Shown here: piece after piece, positions 40,125 to 47,780 of the stretch | Position numbering within the stretch: the stretch's first letter is position 1 | Layout: every line of letters starts with the position of its first letter | DNA from: CAWHQZ01 sp963831645 | GTDB taxonomy: Bacteria > Pseudomonadota > Alphaproteobacteria > Rhizobiales > Aestuariivirgaceae | Length of the DNA: 64,000 bases | Assembly: GCA_963831645.1 (NCBI GenBank) | Contig: CAWHQZ010000008.1 | Span: 1-64,000 of the forward strand | Reading direction: 5' to 3' | Notes under the pieces: model-generated | What the model saw: only the letters and a program-made list of their open reading frames with translations | Told to the model about the DNA's origin: nothing | The model's database searches: none | Program-made: the position numbers and the translations under genes

Positions 40125-43100
40125 ATGCAGTGCCCAACGTGTCAGCGCGAGAATCGAACTGGGTGGGAGTTCTGCGAGGAGTGCGCCACACCGCTCGCAG
40201 GGGCTTGCACAAAATGCGGCCAACAGCTCTCGCCAACTGCGAAATTCTGTCCCGAGTGCGGTCATCCAATGGGCGACTCCGCAAATGCGCAGGCATCGAG
40301 ATCGGCATCGCAGCAAACCTATATACCCATGCATCTTGGCGAGAAGATCCTCACATCCAAAGCGGCCATCGAGGGGGAGCGGAAAAAGGTCACAGTGCTG
40401 TTCGCCGATCTGAAGGGCTCAATGGAGCTGGTGGCCGACCGCGACCCCGAGGACGCCCGCAGGCTCCTCGACTCGGTGCTCGAACATGTAATGGAGGCCG
40501 TCCACTACTACGAGGGCACCGTCAACCAGGTGATGGGCGACGGCATTATGGCGCTCTTCGGTGCCCCACTCGCCCACGAGGATCACGCCGTGCGGGCCTG
40601 CTTTGCGGCGCTGCGTATGCAGGAGCTGGTTAAACGCCACGCCAATGATGTGCGCCGCGCGCAGGGCGTGAACGTCCAGATCCGCGTCGGGCTCAACACC
40701 GGCGAGGTCGTCGTGCGCGCCATCAGCAGCGGTCTGCACTTGGACTACTCGGCCATCGGCCGGACGACGCACCTCGCGGCGCGTATGGAGCAGCTCGCGA
40801 GCCCGGGAAGCATCCTCCTGACGGCGTCGACCCTCGACCTCGTGCATGGCTTTGTCGCCGTAAAGCCGCTCGGCCCCGTGGCAGTGAAGGGGCTAGCCGA
40901 CGCAGTCGAAGTCTTCGAGGTTGTCGGCGTGGACACCGTTCGCCCGCGGCTCAACGTCACCGCTCCCGGCGGGTTGACCTACTTCATGGGGCGCGGGGGC
41001 GAGCTGGAGCAGCTCCGTCGTGTGTTGGGTCGCGCTAGCGGCGGCGATGGGCAGGTGGTTGCGATAACGGGGGAACCAGGCGTGGGCAAGTCGCGCCTGA
41101 TCTGGGAGCTTGCCCACTCGCACTTCACTCACGGCTGGCGTGTCCTCCACGCCGGCGCCGTCTCGTACGGCCATGCCAGGTCCTATGTGCCGGTGATCGA
41201 TCTCCTCAAAAGCTACTTCGCCGTCGAGGATGTCGACGAACCTTCCGTGGTGCGCGAGAAGTTGACGGGGAAGCTCTTGAAACTGGATCGGGCGTTGGAA
41301 GACAGTCTGCCAGCGCTCCTGACGCTGCTCGACGTGCCGAGCGGCGACCCACAGTGGCCAACGCTGGATCCACCCCAGCGTCGCCGGCGCACCCTTGACG
41401 CCGTGAAGCGGCTGCTGCTGCGGGAGAGTCAGGAGCAGCCGCTGCTGGTGAACTTAGAAGACCTCCACTGGATTGACTCCGAGACCCAGGCGCTGCTCGA
41501 TGAGCTCGTTGAGGCCTCGCCGGCCGCGAAACTGCTGCTCCTCATTAGCTACCGGCCGGAGTATCAGCACCCATGGGGAAACCGCGCCAACTACACCCAT
41601 CTTAGGCTTGGCCCATTGTCGCCCGACACCGTCGAGCAGCTCCTCGGCAAGCTGCTTGGGCCAGACGGCGGCCTCGATCCGCTCAAGCGCGTGTTGATCG
41701 CGCGGACAGAGGGCAACCCGTTTTTCTTGGAAGAGAGCGTGCAAATTCTCTTGGAAACCGGGGCTCTGCTCGGCGAGCGCGGCTCCTATCAGCTAGTGCG
41801 GCCACTTCCGACCATCCAGATTCCGGCCAAGGTGCACGCCGTATTGGCCGCCCGCATCGACCGGCTGCGGCCCGGGGACAAAGCTCTCCTCCAGATAGCG
41901 TCGGTAGTGGGGAAAGATGTCCCTTTTGTGCTCCTCCAGGCGACTGCGCAACTCGCCGACGACGAACTGCACGCCGCGGTCGGCCGCCTGCAAGCCGCAG
42001 AGTTTCTTTACGAGATCATCACCTTTCCGGGCCGCGCATACACCTTCAAGCATGCCCTGACCCACGACGTTGCTTATGACAGTCTGCTCCGCGACCGGCG
42101 GCGGATGCTCCATAGACACATCGCGGGGGCCATAGAGCGGCTCTATCCCGAGCGGCTGGCCGAGCACGTCGAACAGCTGGCTTACCACGCGTTCGGCGGC
42201 GATCTGTGGGAGAAGGCGGTGGCCTACCTCCGGCAGGCCGGAGTCAAGGCCTTCGCACGCTCATCCAACCGGGAGGCGCTGGCGTACCTCGAGCAAGCGC
42301 TGACAGCACTGAGCCATCTACCCGAGACCCACGAGACGCGGAAGCAAGCCATCGACATTCGCGTCGACCTTCGAAACGCGCTCTACCCGCTGGCAGAATA
42401 CGGGAGGATCGAAGGGTACTTGCGGGAAGCGGAATATCTGGCCAGGGCGCTCGGCGATCAGCGGCGCCTCGGATGGGCGTTGGCCTATACGAGCAGCCTG
42501 TACCTGACAACTGGCGGTCACGCAGCCGAAGCGCGCACTCTTGGGCAGCGGGCCGATGCCATCGCCGAGGCGCTTGGCGATGCTCCGCTCCACATCGCAG
42601 CCCAGTACTACGTAGCCTGGGCTTGCTACATCTCGGGTGACTATCGCCGGACCGACGAGATTTGCCGAAATATGATGCGGTCGCTGCAAGGTGATCGGGC
42701 CCGTGAGCGGTTCGGCGTGGTGTTTCCCGCCATACAGTCGCGTGTCTACCTTGCGCGCACCCTTGCCGAGTGCGGAGCGTTCGACGAGGGGGACCTTCAC
42801 GGACAAGAAGCCATCGACATGGCGGAAGCGGTTGACCATCCGTTCAGCCTTTCCTGGGCATGTCTGGGGCTCGCGCATGTCCACAGCATACGGGGAGAGC
42901 AAAGCGAGGCTGCCCGCCTGCTCGAGCGCGCGGTCGCTCAGTGCCGCGATTGGAACATCGGGGTGCTTACTCCGATCGTTACGGCGCTTATGGGTTACGT
43001 TTACGCGTGGTCGGGACGCGTCGGGGAGGGCGTCTCGTGGCTGCAGCAAGCCTTGATGGCCTACGAGTCCTCAGGAATGGAACACTTTTACTCGATCAGT

Positions 43101-43493
43101 GTCGTGCAGCTCGGCGAGGCGTACCTGCTCGCCGCCCGGGTCGAGGACGCCCACGCCTGTGCCGACCGTGCCGTGAGACTCGCCCGTAGGCGAGGTGAAC
43201 GTGGCTTCGAGGCGTGGGCCCTCCGCCTCCTTGGTGACATTGCCTCGCGTCAGGACCGTCCCGACGTGGTAGCGGCCGAAGCCCACTACGGTGCCGCCAT
43301 GGCGCTGACCTCCGAACTCGGGATGCACCCCCTCGCTGCCCACTGCCACCTCGGCATCGGCAAGCTATATCGGCGTCCTGGCAAGCGCGAACAGGGTCGG
43401 AAACATCTGACCACTGCGACGGCGATGTACCGCGAGATGAACATGTCATTCTGGTTGCAGAAGGCTGAAGCGGAGATCCATCAGCCGGGATAG
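40125..43493 (+). CDS. Zinc-ribbon class III cyclase-ATPase-TPR protein
   Basis: A 1122-residue signalling protein. Residues 1-50 hold two zinc ribbons (CPTC...CEEC and CTKC...CPEC). Residues about 85-250 are a class III cyclase domain with metal sites in VTVLFADLKGSMELV and VNQVMGDGIMALFGAP. The catalytic Asn of N-x-A-A-R is His here (TTHLAARMEQLA), so activity is uncertain. A STAND-type ATPase follows, with Walker A AITGEPGVGKSR near residue 316 and LLVNLEDLHWID near 440. TPR-like repeats fill residues about 680 to the end. ATG with GAGGGG upstream is preferred over one ten codons earlier. A CRP-type gene starts 46 bases after the stop, which suggests a shared signalling role. Confidence 0.88.
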   Translation: MQCPTCQRENRTGWEFCEECATPLAGACTKCGQQLSPTAKFCPECGHPMGDSANAQASRSASQQTYIPMHLGEKILTSKAAIEGERKKVTVLFADLKGSMELVADRDPEDARRLLDSVLEHVMEAVHYYEGTVNQVMGDGIMALFGAPLAHEDHAVRACFAALRMQELVKRHANDVRRAQGVNVQIRVGLNTGEVVVRAISSGLHLDYSAIGRTTHLAARMEQLASPGSILLTASTLDLVHGFVAVKPLGPVAVKGLADAVEVFEVVGVDTVRPRLNVTAPGGLTYFMGRGGELEQLRRVLGRASGGDGQVVAITGEPGVGKSRLIWELAHSHFTHGWRVLHAGAVSYGHARSYVPVIDLLKSYFAVEDVDEPSVVREKLTGKLLKLDRALEDSLPALLTLLDVPSGDPQWPTLDPPQRRRRTLDAVKRLLLRESQEQPLLVNLEDLHWIDSETQALLDELVEASPAAKLLLLISYRPEYQHPWGNRANYTHLRLGPLSPDTVEQLLGKLLGPDGGLDPLKRVLIARTEGNPFFLEESVQILLETGALLGERGSYQLVRPLPTIQIPAKVHAVLAARIDRLRPGDKALLQIASVVGKDVPFVLLQATAQLADDELHAAVGRLQAAEFLYEIITFPGRAYTFKHALTHDVAYDSLLRDRRRMLHRHIAGAIERLYPERLAEHVEQLAYHAFGGDLWEKAVAYLRQAGVKAFARSSNREALAYLEQALTALSHLPETHETRKQAIDIRVDLRNALYPLAEYGRIEGYLREAEYLARALGDQRRLGWALAYTSSLYLTTGGHAAEARTLGQRADAIAEALGDAPLHIAAQYYVAWACYISGDYRRTDEICRNMMRSLQGDRARERFGVVFPAIQSRVYLARTLAECGAFDEGDLHGQEAIDMAEAVDHPFSLSWACLGLAHVHSIRGEQSEAARLLERAVAQCRDWNIGVLTPIVTALMGYVYAWSGRVGEGVSWLQQALMAYESSGMEHFYSISVVQLGEAYLLAARVEDAHACADRAVRLARRRGERGFEAWALRLLGDIASRQDRPDVVAAEAHYGAAMALTSELGMHPLAAHCHLGIGKLYRRPGKREQGRKHLTTATAMYREMNMSFWLQKAEAEIHQPG

Positions 43494-43539
43494 GCTCAGC
43501 ACACGAGTCCGTTCGACAACAGTGAAGAGGCTTTGCCTG

Positions 43540-44241
43540 ATGGAACAGCGTCAGCGGCTGGATGCCCTCAAGCGGGTGCCCATCCTGGGCCAGCTGCCAC
43601 AAGTCCAATTGGACCGTGTCGCTGGAACTTGCAAATGGCAGGACTATGACGCCGGCGCGCAGATTCTCAGCTACCAAGAGCGATCCACGGAAGTTTTCTT
43701 TCTCGCTTCGGGTAAAGTTCGCGTGATCATCTATTCGACTGAAGGCAAGGCTGTGGTCTTCACAGAGCTGAAGTCCGGGGCGATGTTCGGCGAGATCGCC
43801 GCGATTGATCGGGGGCCGCGTTCCGCCGGAGTGGAGGCCGTGGAGCCGTCCACGATTGCCTCGCTGTCGGCTAGCCAATTTGAAAGCCTTCTGCTCCGGG
43901 AGCCGGCCGTCGCAGTTGCTACGCTCCGTCATGTCACCGCGGAGGTGCGGCGATTGTCCGAGCGCGTGCTTGAGTTCAGCACGCTCGCCGTCCAGAACCG
44001 AATTCATGCGGAACTCCTGCGCTTGGCAGTCGCTGCCGGCCAGGAAGGTGGACAGGCGCTGCTCTCCCCAGCTCCATCCCTCGCTGACATCGCAGACCGC
44101 ATCAGCACGCATCGCGAGGCGGTGTCTCGACAGCTCAGCCGACTGGGGTCGATCGGCCTCCTGCGTCGTGAGGGCGGCAACCTCAGGATTACCGACATCG
44201 CCCGTCTCGAGAAACTCGTGCGCGAGACCAAAGGCGAATAG
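43540..44241 (+). CDS. CRP/FNR-family cyclic-nucleotide-responsive regulator
   Basis: The 233-residue protein has an N-terminal cNMP-binding beta-roll whose phosphate-binding cassette is canonical (FGEIAAIDRGPRSAGV; Glu85, Arg94, Ser95). A long dimerisation helix follows. The C-terminal winged helix (ADIADRISTHREAVSRQLSR) has Arg192, Glu193 and Arg197 at the places that read TGTGA in E. coli CRP. No FNR-type Cys cluster is present. It should therefore bind cAMP or cGMP and a CRP-like operator. GAGG lies nine bases before this ATG; an alternative GTG is six codons upstream. A matching palindrome lies between this gene and the downstream decarboxylase. Confidence 0.88.
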   Translation: MEQRQRLDALKRVPILGQLPQVQLDRVAGTCKWQDYDAGAQILSYQERSTEVFFLASGKVRVIIYSTEGKAVVFTELKSGAMFGEIAAIDRGPRSAGVEAVEPSTIASLSASQFESLLLREPAVAVATLRHVTAEVRRLSERVLEFSTLAVQNRIHAELLRLAVAAGQEGGQALLSPAPSLADIADRISTHREAVSRQLSRLGSIGLLRREGGNLRITDIARLEKLVRETKGE

Positions 44242-44752
44242 CCAACTCAGCTACGCCCAGCCATCTCACGCGCAATTCCTAGTCTAGCCAATTTCACGAC
44301 AGTAGGCGTTGATACCAACCTTCTCGGACCTTGATCACCCATGAATGATGGTATGACTCGGCCGGTAACGCGACAACTTTCTTTTTTGCGCGTGTTGGGA
44401 AATGCCAACGACGCACAGGTGCGACCTGCCGTATCGTTGGCTGGTTCCGTTTCTGTGGGAACCGAAGCCATGACCGACCAACCGGGTACGGGACGTTCGC
44501 AGTGGTGGACTCGAGCGCGGTGGACATTCGCTCGGTTGCGCCAGAGCTCAGAGTTGGGCCGGAGTGCTCGATCAAAAGCTCTAACTCATATCCGTGGCAG
44601 TTCCCTTTTGATTCGGACCGCTGCTCGCAATTGCGACCAGCGACGGCCGTATCCGGAGTCGAATTCTTGTGCCGGTGTGAATTATCTCACTGAGGGCTCC
44701 GCCGCAGCCGGTTAAGCAACATCCCATCAACCGCGTCTCAAGGAGACAAGAA
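44242..44752. other. Regulatory region of the decarboxylase operon
   Basis: No convincing gene in 510 bases. It contains the CRP-type palindrome at 44676-44691 and ends with AAGGAGACAAGAA before the decarboxylase ATG. A 124-codon open frame across it lacks a ribosome site. Confidence 0.5.
44676..44691 (+). promoter_or_regulatory. CRP-type operator upstream of the decarboxylase operon
   Basis: TGTGA-ATTATC-TCACT matches the CRP consensus TGTGA-N6-TCACA at nine of ten conserved positions. It ends 61 bases before the decarboxylase start codon and lies in the same gap as the end of a CRP-family gene whose recognition helix predicts this sequence. Whether it activates or represses depends on a start site that I cannot place. 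Confidence 0.6.
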
Positions 44753-46015
44753 ATGACCCGTGTCGTGACGCTCAAGCGCGAGACATATCGCACCGGGCAA
44801 TCGGGGGCGATCGACGATGTTCTGCGCCAAACCGAGAACCGGTTGCGCTCGGCGCACGCCACCCATCTCGGATATCCCTATAATCTGGTGGGCAAGTCGC
44901 CGGTTCCGGCATCCTTCGGCGACTATCTCGTCAACAATCTCGGCGATCCCTATGCCGGCTCGCACTACGCTTCGCATGCTTGCGATCTCGAATGCGAGGC
45001 CGTCGCCTGGCTTATGGATCTTTGGCAATGCGACGATCGCGAAAGGTTTTGGGGCTCGGTCGTCGCGAGCGGCACCGAGGGTAACATCTGGGCGCTCTAC
45101 CTGGCGCGCGAAGCCTTTCCCAAAGCCAAGCTGCTCTACAGCCGCGAGGCGCATTACTCGATCCCGAAGGCCGCGCGCATCCTGCGCATGGATTCCATCG
45201 CGGTCGACTGCGAGAAGGGTGGCGCCATCGACATCGAGGCGTTCGGGAGAGCGCTCGATGCGCTCGACGGAAGTCCGGTCGTCGTGGCCCTCACCTGCGG
45301 CACCACGGTGAAGGGGGCTCATGACGATATCGCTTCCGTCGTCGCCTGCCTCAACGCGGCGGGCCTCGGTTCGGACCGGCGATTTGTCCATGTCGACGGC
45401 GCCCTCAATGCAATGGTGTTGCCGTTCGCTGCCGAAGCGCCGTTCGCGATCCAGCCGAGCTTCCGTCATGGTATCGACAGCATATCGACCTCCGGTCACA
45501 AGATGATCGGAACACCAATGCCCTGCGGCGTACTCATCGCCCGCCGGGGCCATGTGGACCGTGTCGCGTCGGCGATCGCGTATCTACGATCGAGCGACAC
45601 GACGCTCATGGGGTCTCGCAACGGTCATGCCGTGTTGTCGATCTGGTCGCGACTAATTGGTCACGGCGCAAGCGGCTATCGGGCCGACGTGCGCGCGTGC
45701 CTCGCCCGGACCGAGCGCTTGGTCGCGGCGTTGCGCGCCTCCGATGTGCCCGTGCTGTGCAATCCCTACTCTTTCACGGTGGTGTTTCCCCAACCCGGCG
45801 AAGCAATCGTGCGCACCTATCAGCTTGCCTGCAACAAGGGCGAGGCGCACGCGATCGTCATGCCGAACGTTACCGACACGCTGATCAGCCGTTTCGTCGC
45901 CGATTACCTCGCCTGGTGGAGGACGAGCCACTTAGATCGTGAATCCGAATGGCCGGGCGAAGCGCCCGGCCAACTCCGCTCCGCGAAGTATGCCCGCCAA
46001 GGAGATCCCCGATGA
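44753..46015 (+). CDS. PLP-dependent group II decarboxylase (histidine/serine type)
   Basis: A 420-residue fold-type I decarboxylase. The PLP lysine is Lys250 in STSGHKMIGTPMPCGV, the PLP-stacking Asp is in HVDGALNAMVLPF, and the substrate region YPYNLVGKSPVPASFGDYLV is typical of the histidine decarboxylase/plant serine decarboxylase group. The product would be histamine or ethanolamine. The neighbouring permease resembles ethanolamine transporters, which makes serine a serious alternative. AAGGAG precedes the ATG. The stop overlaps the next start in ATGA. The C-terminal ~20 residues are basic and look like a run-on tail. Confidence 0.85.
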   Translation: MTRVVTLKRETYRTGQSGAIDDVLRQTENRLRSAHATHLGYPYNLVGKSPVPASFGDYLVNNLGDPYAGSHYASHACDLECEAVAWLMDLWQCDDRERFWGSVVASGTEGNIWALYLAREAFPKAKLLYSREAHYSIPKAARILRMDSIAVDCEKGGAIDIEAFGRALDALDGSPVVVALTCGTTVKGAHDDIASVVACLNAAGLGSDRRFVHVDGALNAMVLPFAAEAPFAIQPSFRHGIDSISTSGHKMIGTPMPCGVLIARRGHVDRVASAIAYLRSSDTTLMGSRNGHAVLSIWSRLIGHGASGYRADVRACLARTERLVAALRASDVPVLCNPYSFTVVFPQPGEAIVRTYQLACNKGEAHAIVMPNVTDTLISRFVADYLAWWRTSHLDRESEWPGEAPGQLRSAKYARQGDPR

Positions 46016-46191
46016 GAGGCTTCCTGGAATTCAAAGGCCAAAGCACCCGCCTCGACTACGACCGGGAGCGCGGCGAGTTCGTCGCCAAGGCCGAGCCGCA
46101 TCCGTTCGTGGTTCGCAAGCCCGCGACCGAAGTCGAGGTCGAGCCCAATGACGGCGACTGTACGGAATCCGCGAAGAGGCGCAGACGGTGA
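46012..46191 (+). CDS. 59-residue protein coupled to decarboxylase and permease
   Basis: Starts inside the decarboxylase stop (ATGA) and ends inside the permease start (GTGA), so both overlaps couple translation. The product opens MRGFLEFKGQSTRLDYDRER, which looks like a small beta-strand-rich domain. A VVRKPATEVEVEP segment and a basic end (SAKRRRR) follow. No signal, membrane helix or Cys pair. I do not recognise it. Its place suggests a small regulator or chaperone of the enzyme or transporter. Confidence 0.65.
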   Translation: MRGFLEFKGQSTRLDYDRERGEFVAKAEPHPFVVRKPATEVEVEPNDGDCTESAKRRRR

Positions 46192-47675
46192 GCGAGCTTT
46201 CAGGCGCCGGTTACGAGACAGGCAGCACGGGCTTCTTCGAGAAACGGCAGCTTCAGCGCTATGCCGGCATCTGGTCTCTGTGGGCGCTTGGCGTCGGCGC
46301 CGTGATATCCGGGCATTTTTCCGGTTGGAACTATGGGCTCGCGGTCGCAGGATGGGGCGGTTTGCTGGCCGCCGCGGCGATCATGGCGCTCATGTTTCTT
46401 TGCCTCGTCTTTTGCATCGCGGAGATGAGTTCAGCACTTCCCGATGCGGGCGCCACCTATGTCTTCGCGCGCCGGGCGATGGGCCCATGGGGAGGCTTCC
46501 TCTCCGGCTTATGCGACAACGTCGAGTACGTGCTGACCCCTGCCGTCATCTGCTTCTTCATCGGTTCCTATCTCGGCAGCATGTTCGATACCGGCTTGCC
46601 CGATTGGTGCTGGTGGATCGCGACCTATGGCTTGTTTCTCGTGCTGAACATTCGCGGCATCGCGCTCTCCTTTCGCGTCACCGTGGTCATAACGCTCATA
46701 TCGCTCGCAATTCTGATGCTGTTTTGCGGTCTCGCCGTCGCGCATATCGACATCTCCCGGTGGGCATTGAACATCGGCGCGGATGGAACGGAACTTGCCG
46801 GCGGCTCAGGCCCGCTCTTTCCGTTCGGGATAGAGGGTGTTCTCGCCGCCTTTCCCTTCGCCGTGTGGCTTTATCTCGCAATCGAGGAGTTGCCGCTGGC
46901 GGCCGAAGAATCCATCGATCCGCGGCGCGACATGCCGAGGGGAATCCTGCTCGCGCTCGTGACGCTCATCGCGACGGCCTTCCTGATCGTGGCGATCAAC
47001 CCCGCGGTCAACGGCATAGGGTCCCACAAACTCGGCACGTCAGGCGAACCGATCCTCGATGGCTTCCGTGCCTTGTACGGCAATGCCGGCGCCATTCCGC
47101 TCGGCATCATCGCCCTGTCGGGGTTGATCGCGAGTTTTCATGCCATTCTGTTTGGCCTTGGGCGCCAGATCTTCGCCTTGTCCCGTTCCGGCTACTTTCC
47201 CGCTGTCCTCTCTAGAACGCACGCGGTGCATAAGACGCCTTACATCGCTCTACTCACCGGCTCCGCTCTCGGCCTCACGATCATGATGACGCTGTGGTTC
47301 GTCCTCGGCGGCAAGGCGGCCGCGCCCGTGATCGGCAGCGTCCTTCTCAACATGGCGGTGTTCGGTGCCATGCTGTCCTACATCCTGCGCGCGGTCTCGT
47401 TCATTGTCTTGCGCCGCCAGAACCCGAATATGGCAAGGCCCTTCACCAGTCCGTTCGGCCAATACGGCGCCGCCGCTGTCATCGCGATCTCCGCGGTCAC
47501 GCTCGGCTATCAGTTGCAAGACCCAAATTTTTCCAAGGGCGTTCTCTGGGTCATCGTGTGGTTCGCGGCCACCAGCGCCTATTTCGCGCTCCACGGACGC
47601 CATCGCCTGACGCTGAGCCCGGAGGAAGTTCTCGCATTGCAGCAAAAAGCGAGTCCGGTGTTGGAGCCGGCGTAA
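46188..47675 (+). CDS. APC-superfamily permease, ethanolamine-permease-like
   Basis: A 495-residue inner-membrane transporter with about twelve hydrophobic segments. The helix 1 motif WALGVGAVISGHFSGWNYGL and the paired PDAGATYVFARRAMGPWGGF with LSGLCDNVEYVLTPA closely resemble the ethanolamine permease group of the amino acid-polyamine-organocation superfamily. WLYLAIEELPLAAEE is a further shared block. It could exchange the amino acid for its decarboxylated amine. GTG start overlaps the stop of the small gene before it. Convergent with iorB, with the iorB hairpin in between. Confidence 0.88.
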   Translation: MSELSGAGYETGSTGFFEKRQLQRYAGIWSLWALGVGAVISGHFSGWNYGLAVAGWGGLLAAAAIMALMFLCLVFCIAEMSSALPDAGATYVFARRAMGPWGGFLSGLCDNVEYVLTPAVICFFIGSYLGSMFDTGLPDWCWWIATYGLFLVLNIRGIALSFRVTVVITLISLAILMLFCGLAVAHIDISRWALNIGADGTELAGGSGPLFPFGIEGVLAAFPFAVWLYLAIEELPLAAEESIDPRRDMPRGILLALVTLIATAFLIVAINPAVNGIGSHKLGTSGEPILDGFRALYGNAGAIPLGIIALSGLIASFHAILFGLGRQIFALSRSGYFPAVLSRTHAVHKTPYIALLTGSALGLTIMMTLWFVLGGKAAAPVIGSVLLNMAVFGAMLSYILRAVSFIVLRRQNPNMARPFTSPFGQYGAAAVIAISAVTLGYQLQDPNFSKGVLWVIVWFAATSAYFALHGRHRLTLSPEEVLALQQKASPVLEPA

Positions 47676-47736
47676 TTCCTGGCCTCTAACCGATCGGATC
47701 TGAGGACGTGACGAGCGCCGCTATTAGCGACGGGAA

Positions 47737-47763
47737 GGCCCCCGGATATCAGATCCGGGGGCC
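47737..47763 (-). terminator. Terminator of the iorAB operon
   Basis: Ten-base perfect stem GGCCCCCGGA/TCCGGGGGCC with loop TATCAGA, 18 bases after the iorB stop. The T-tract on the minus strand is short (TTCCCG). Duplicated near 35.9 kb. It may also end the convergent permease transcript. Confidence 0.65.
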
Positions 47764-47780
47764 AGTTGTCGAAGCAGGCG

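Noticed and set aside
44341..44715. A 124-codon frame in the gap before the decarboxylase
   Set aside because: No ribosome site or recognisable domain, and it covers the regulatory palindrome.
47706..47730. GTGACGAGCGCCGC, similar to the core of the dispersed repeat
   Set aside because: Only about 14 bases match and the hairpin arms do not follow, so it was not counted as a sixth copy.
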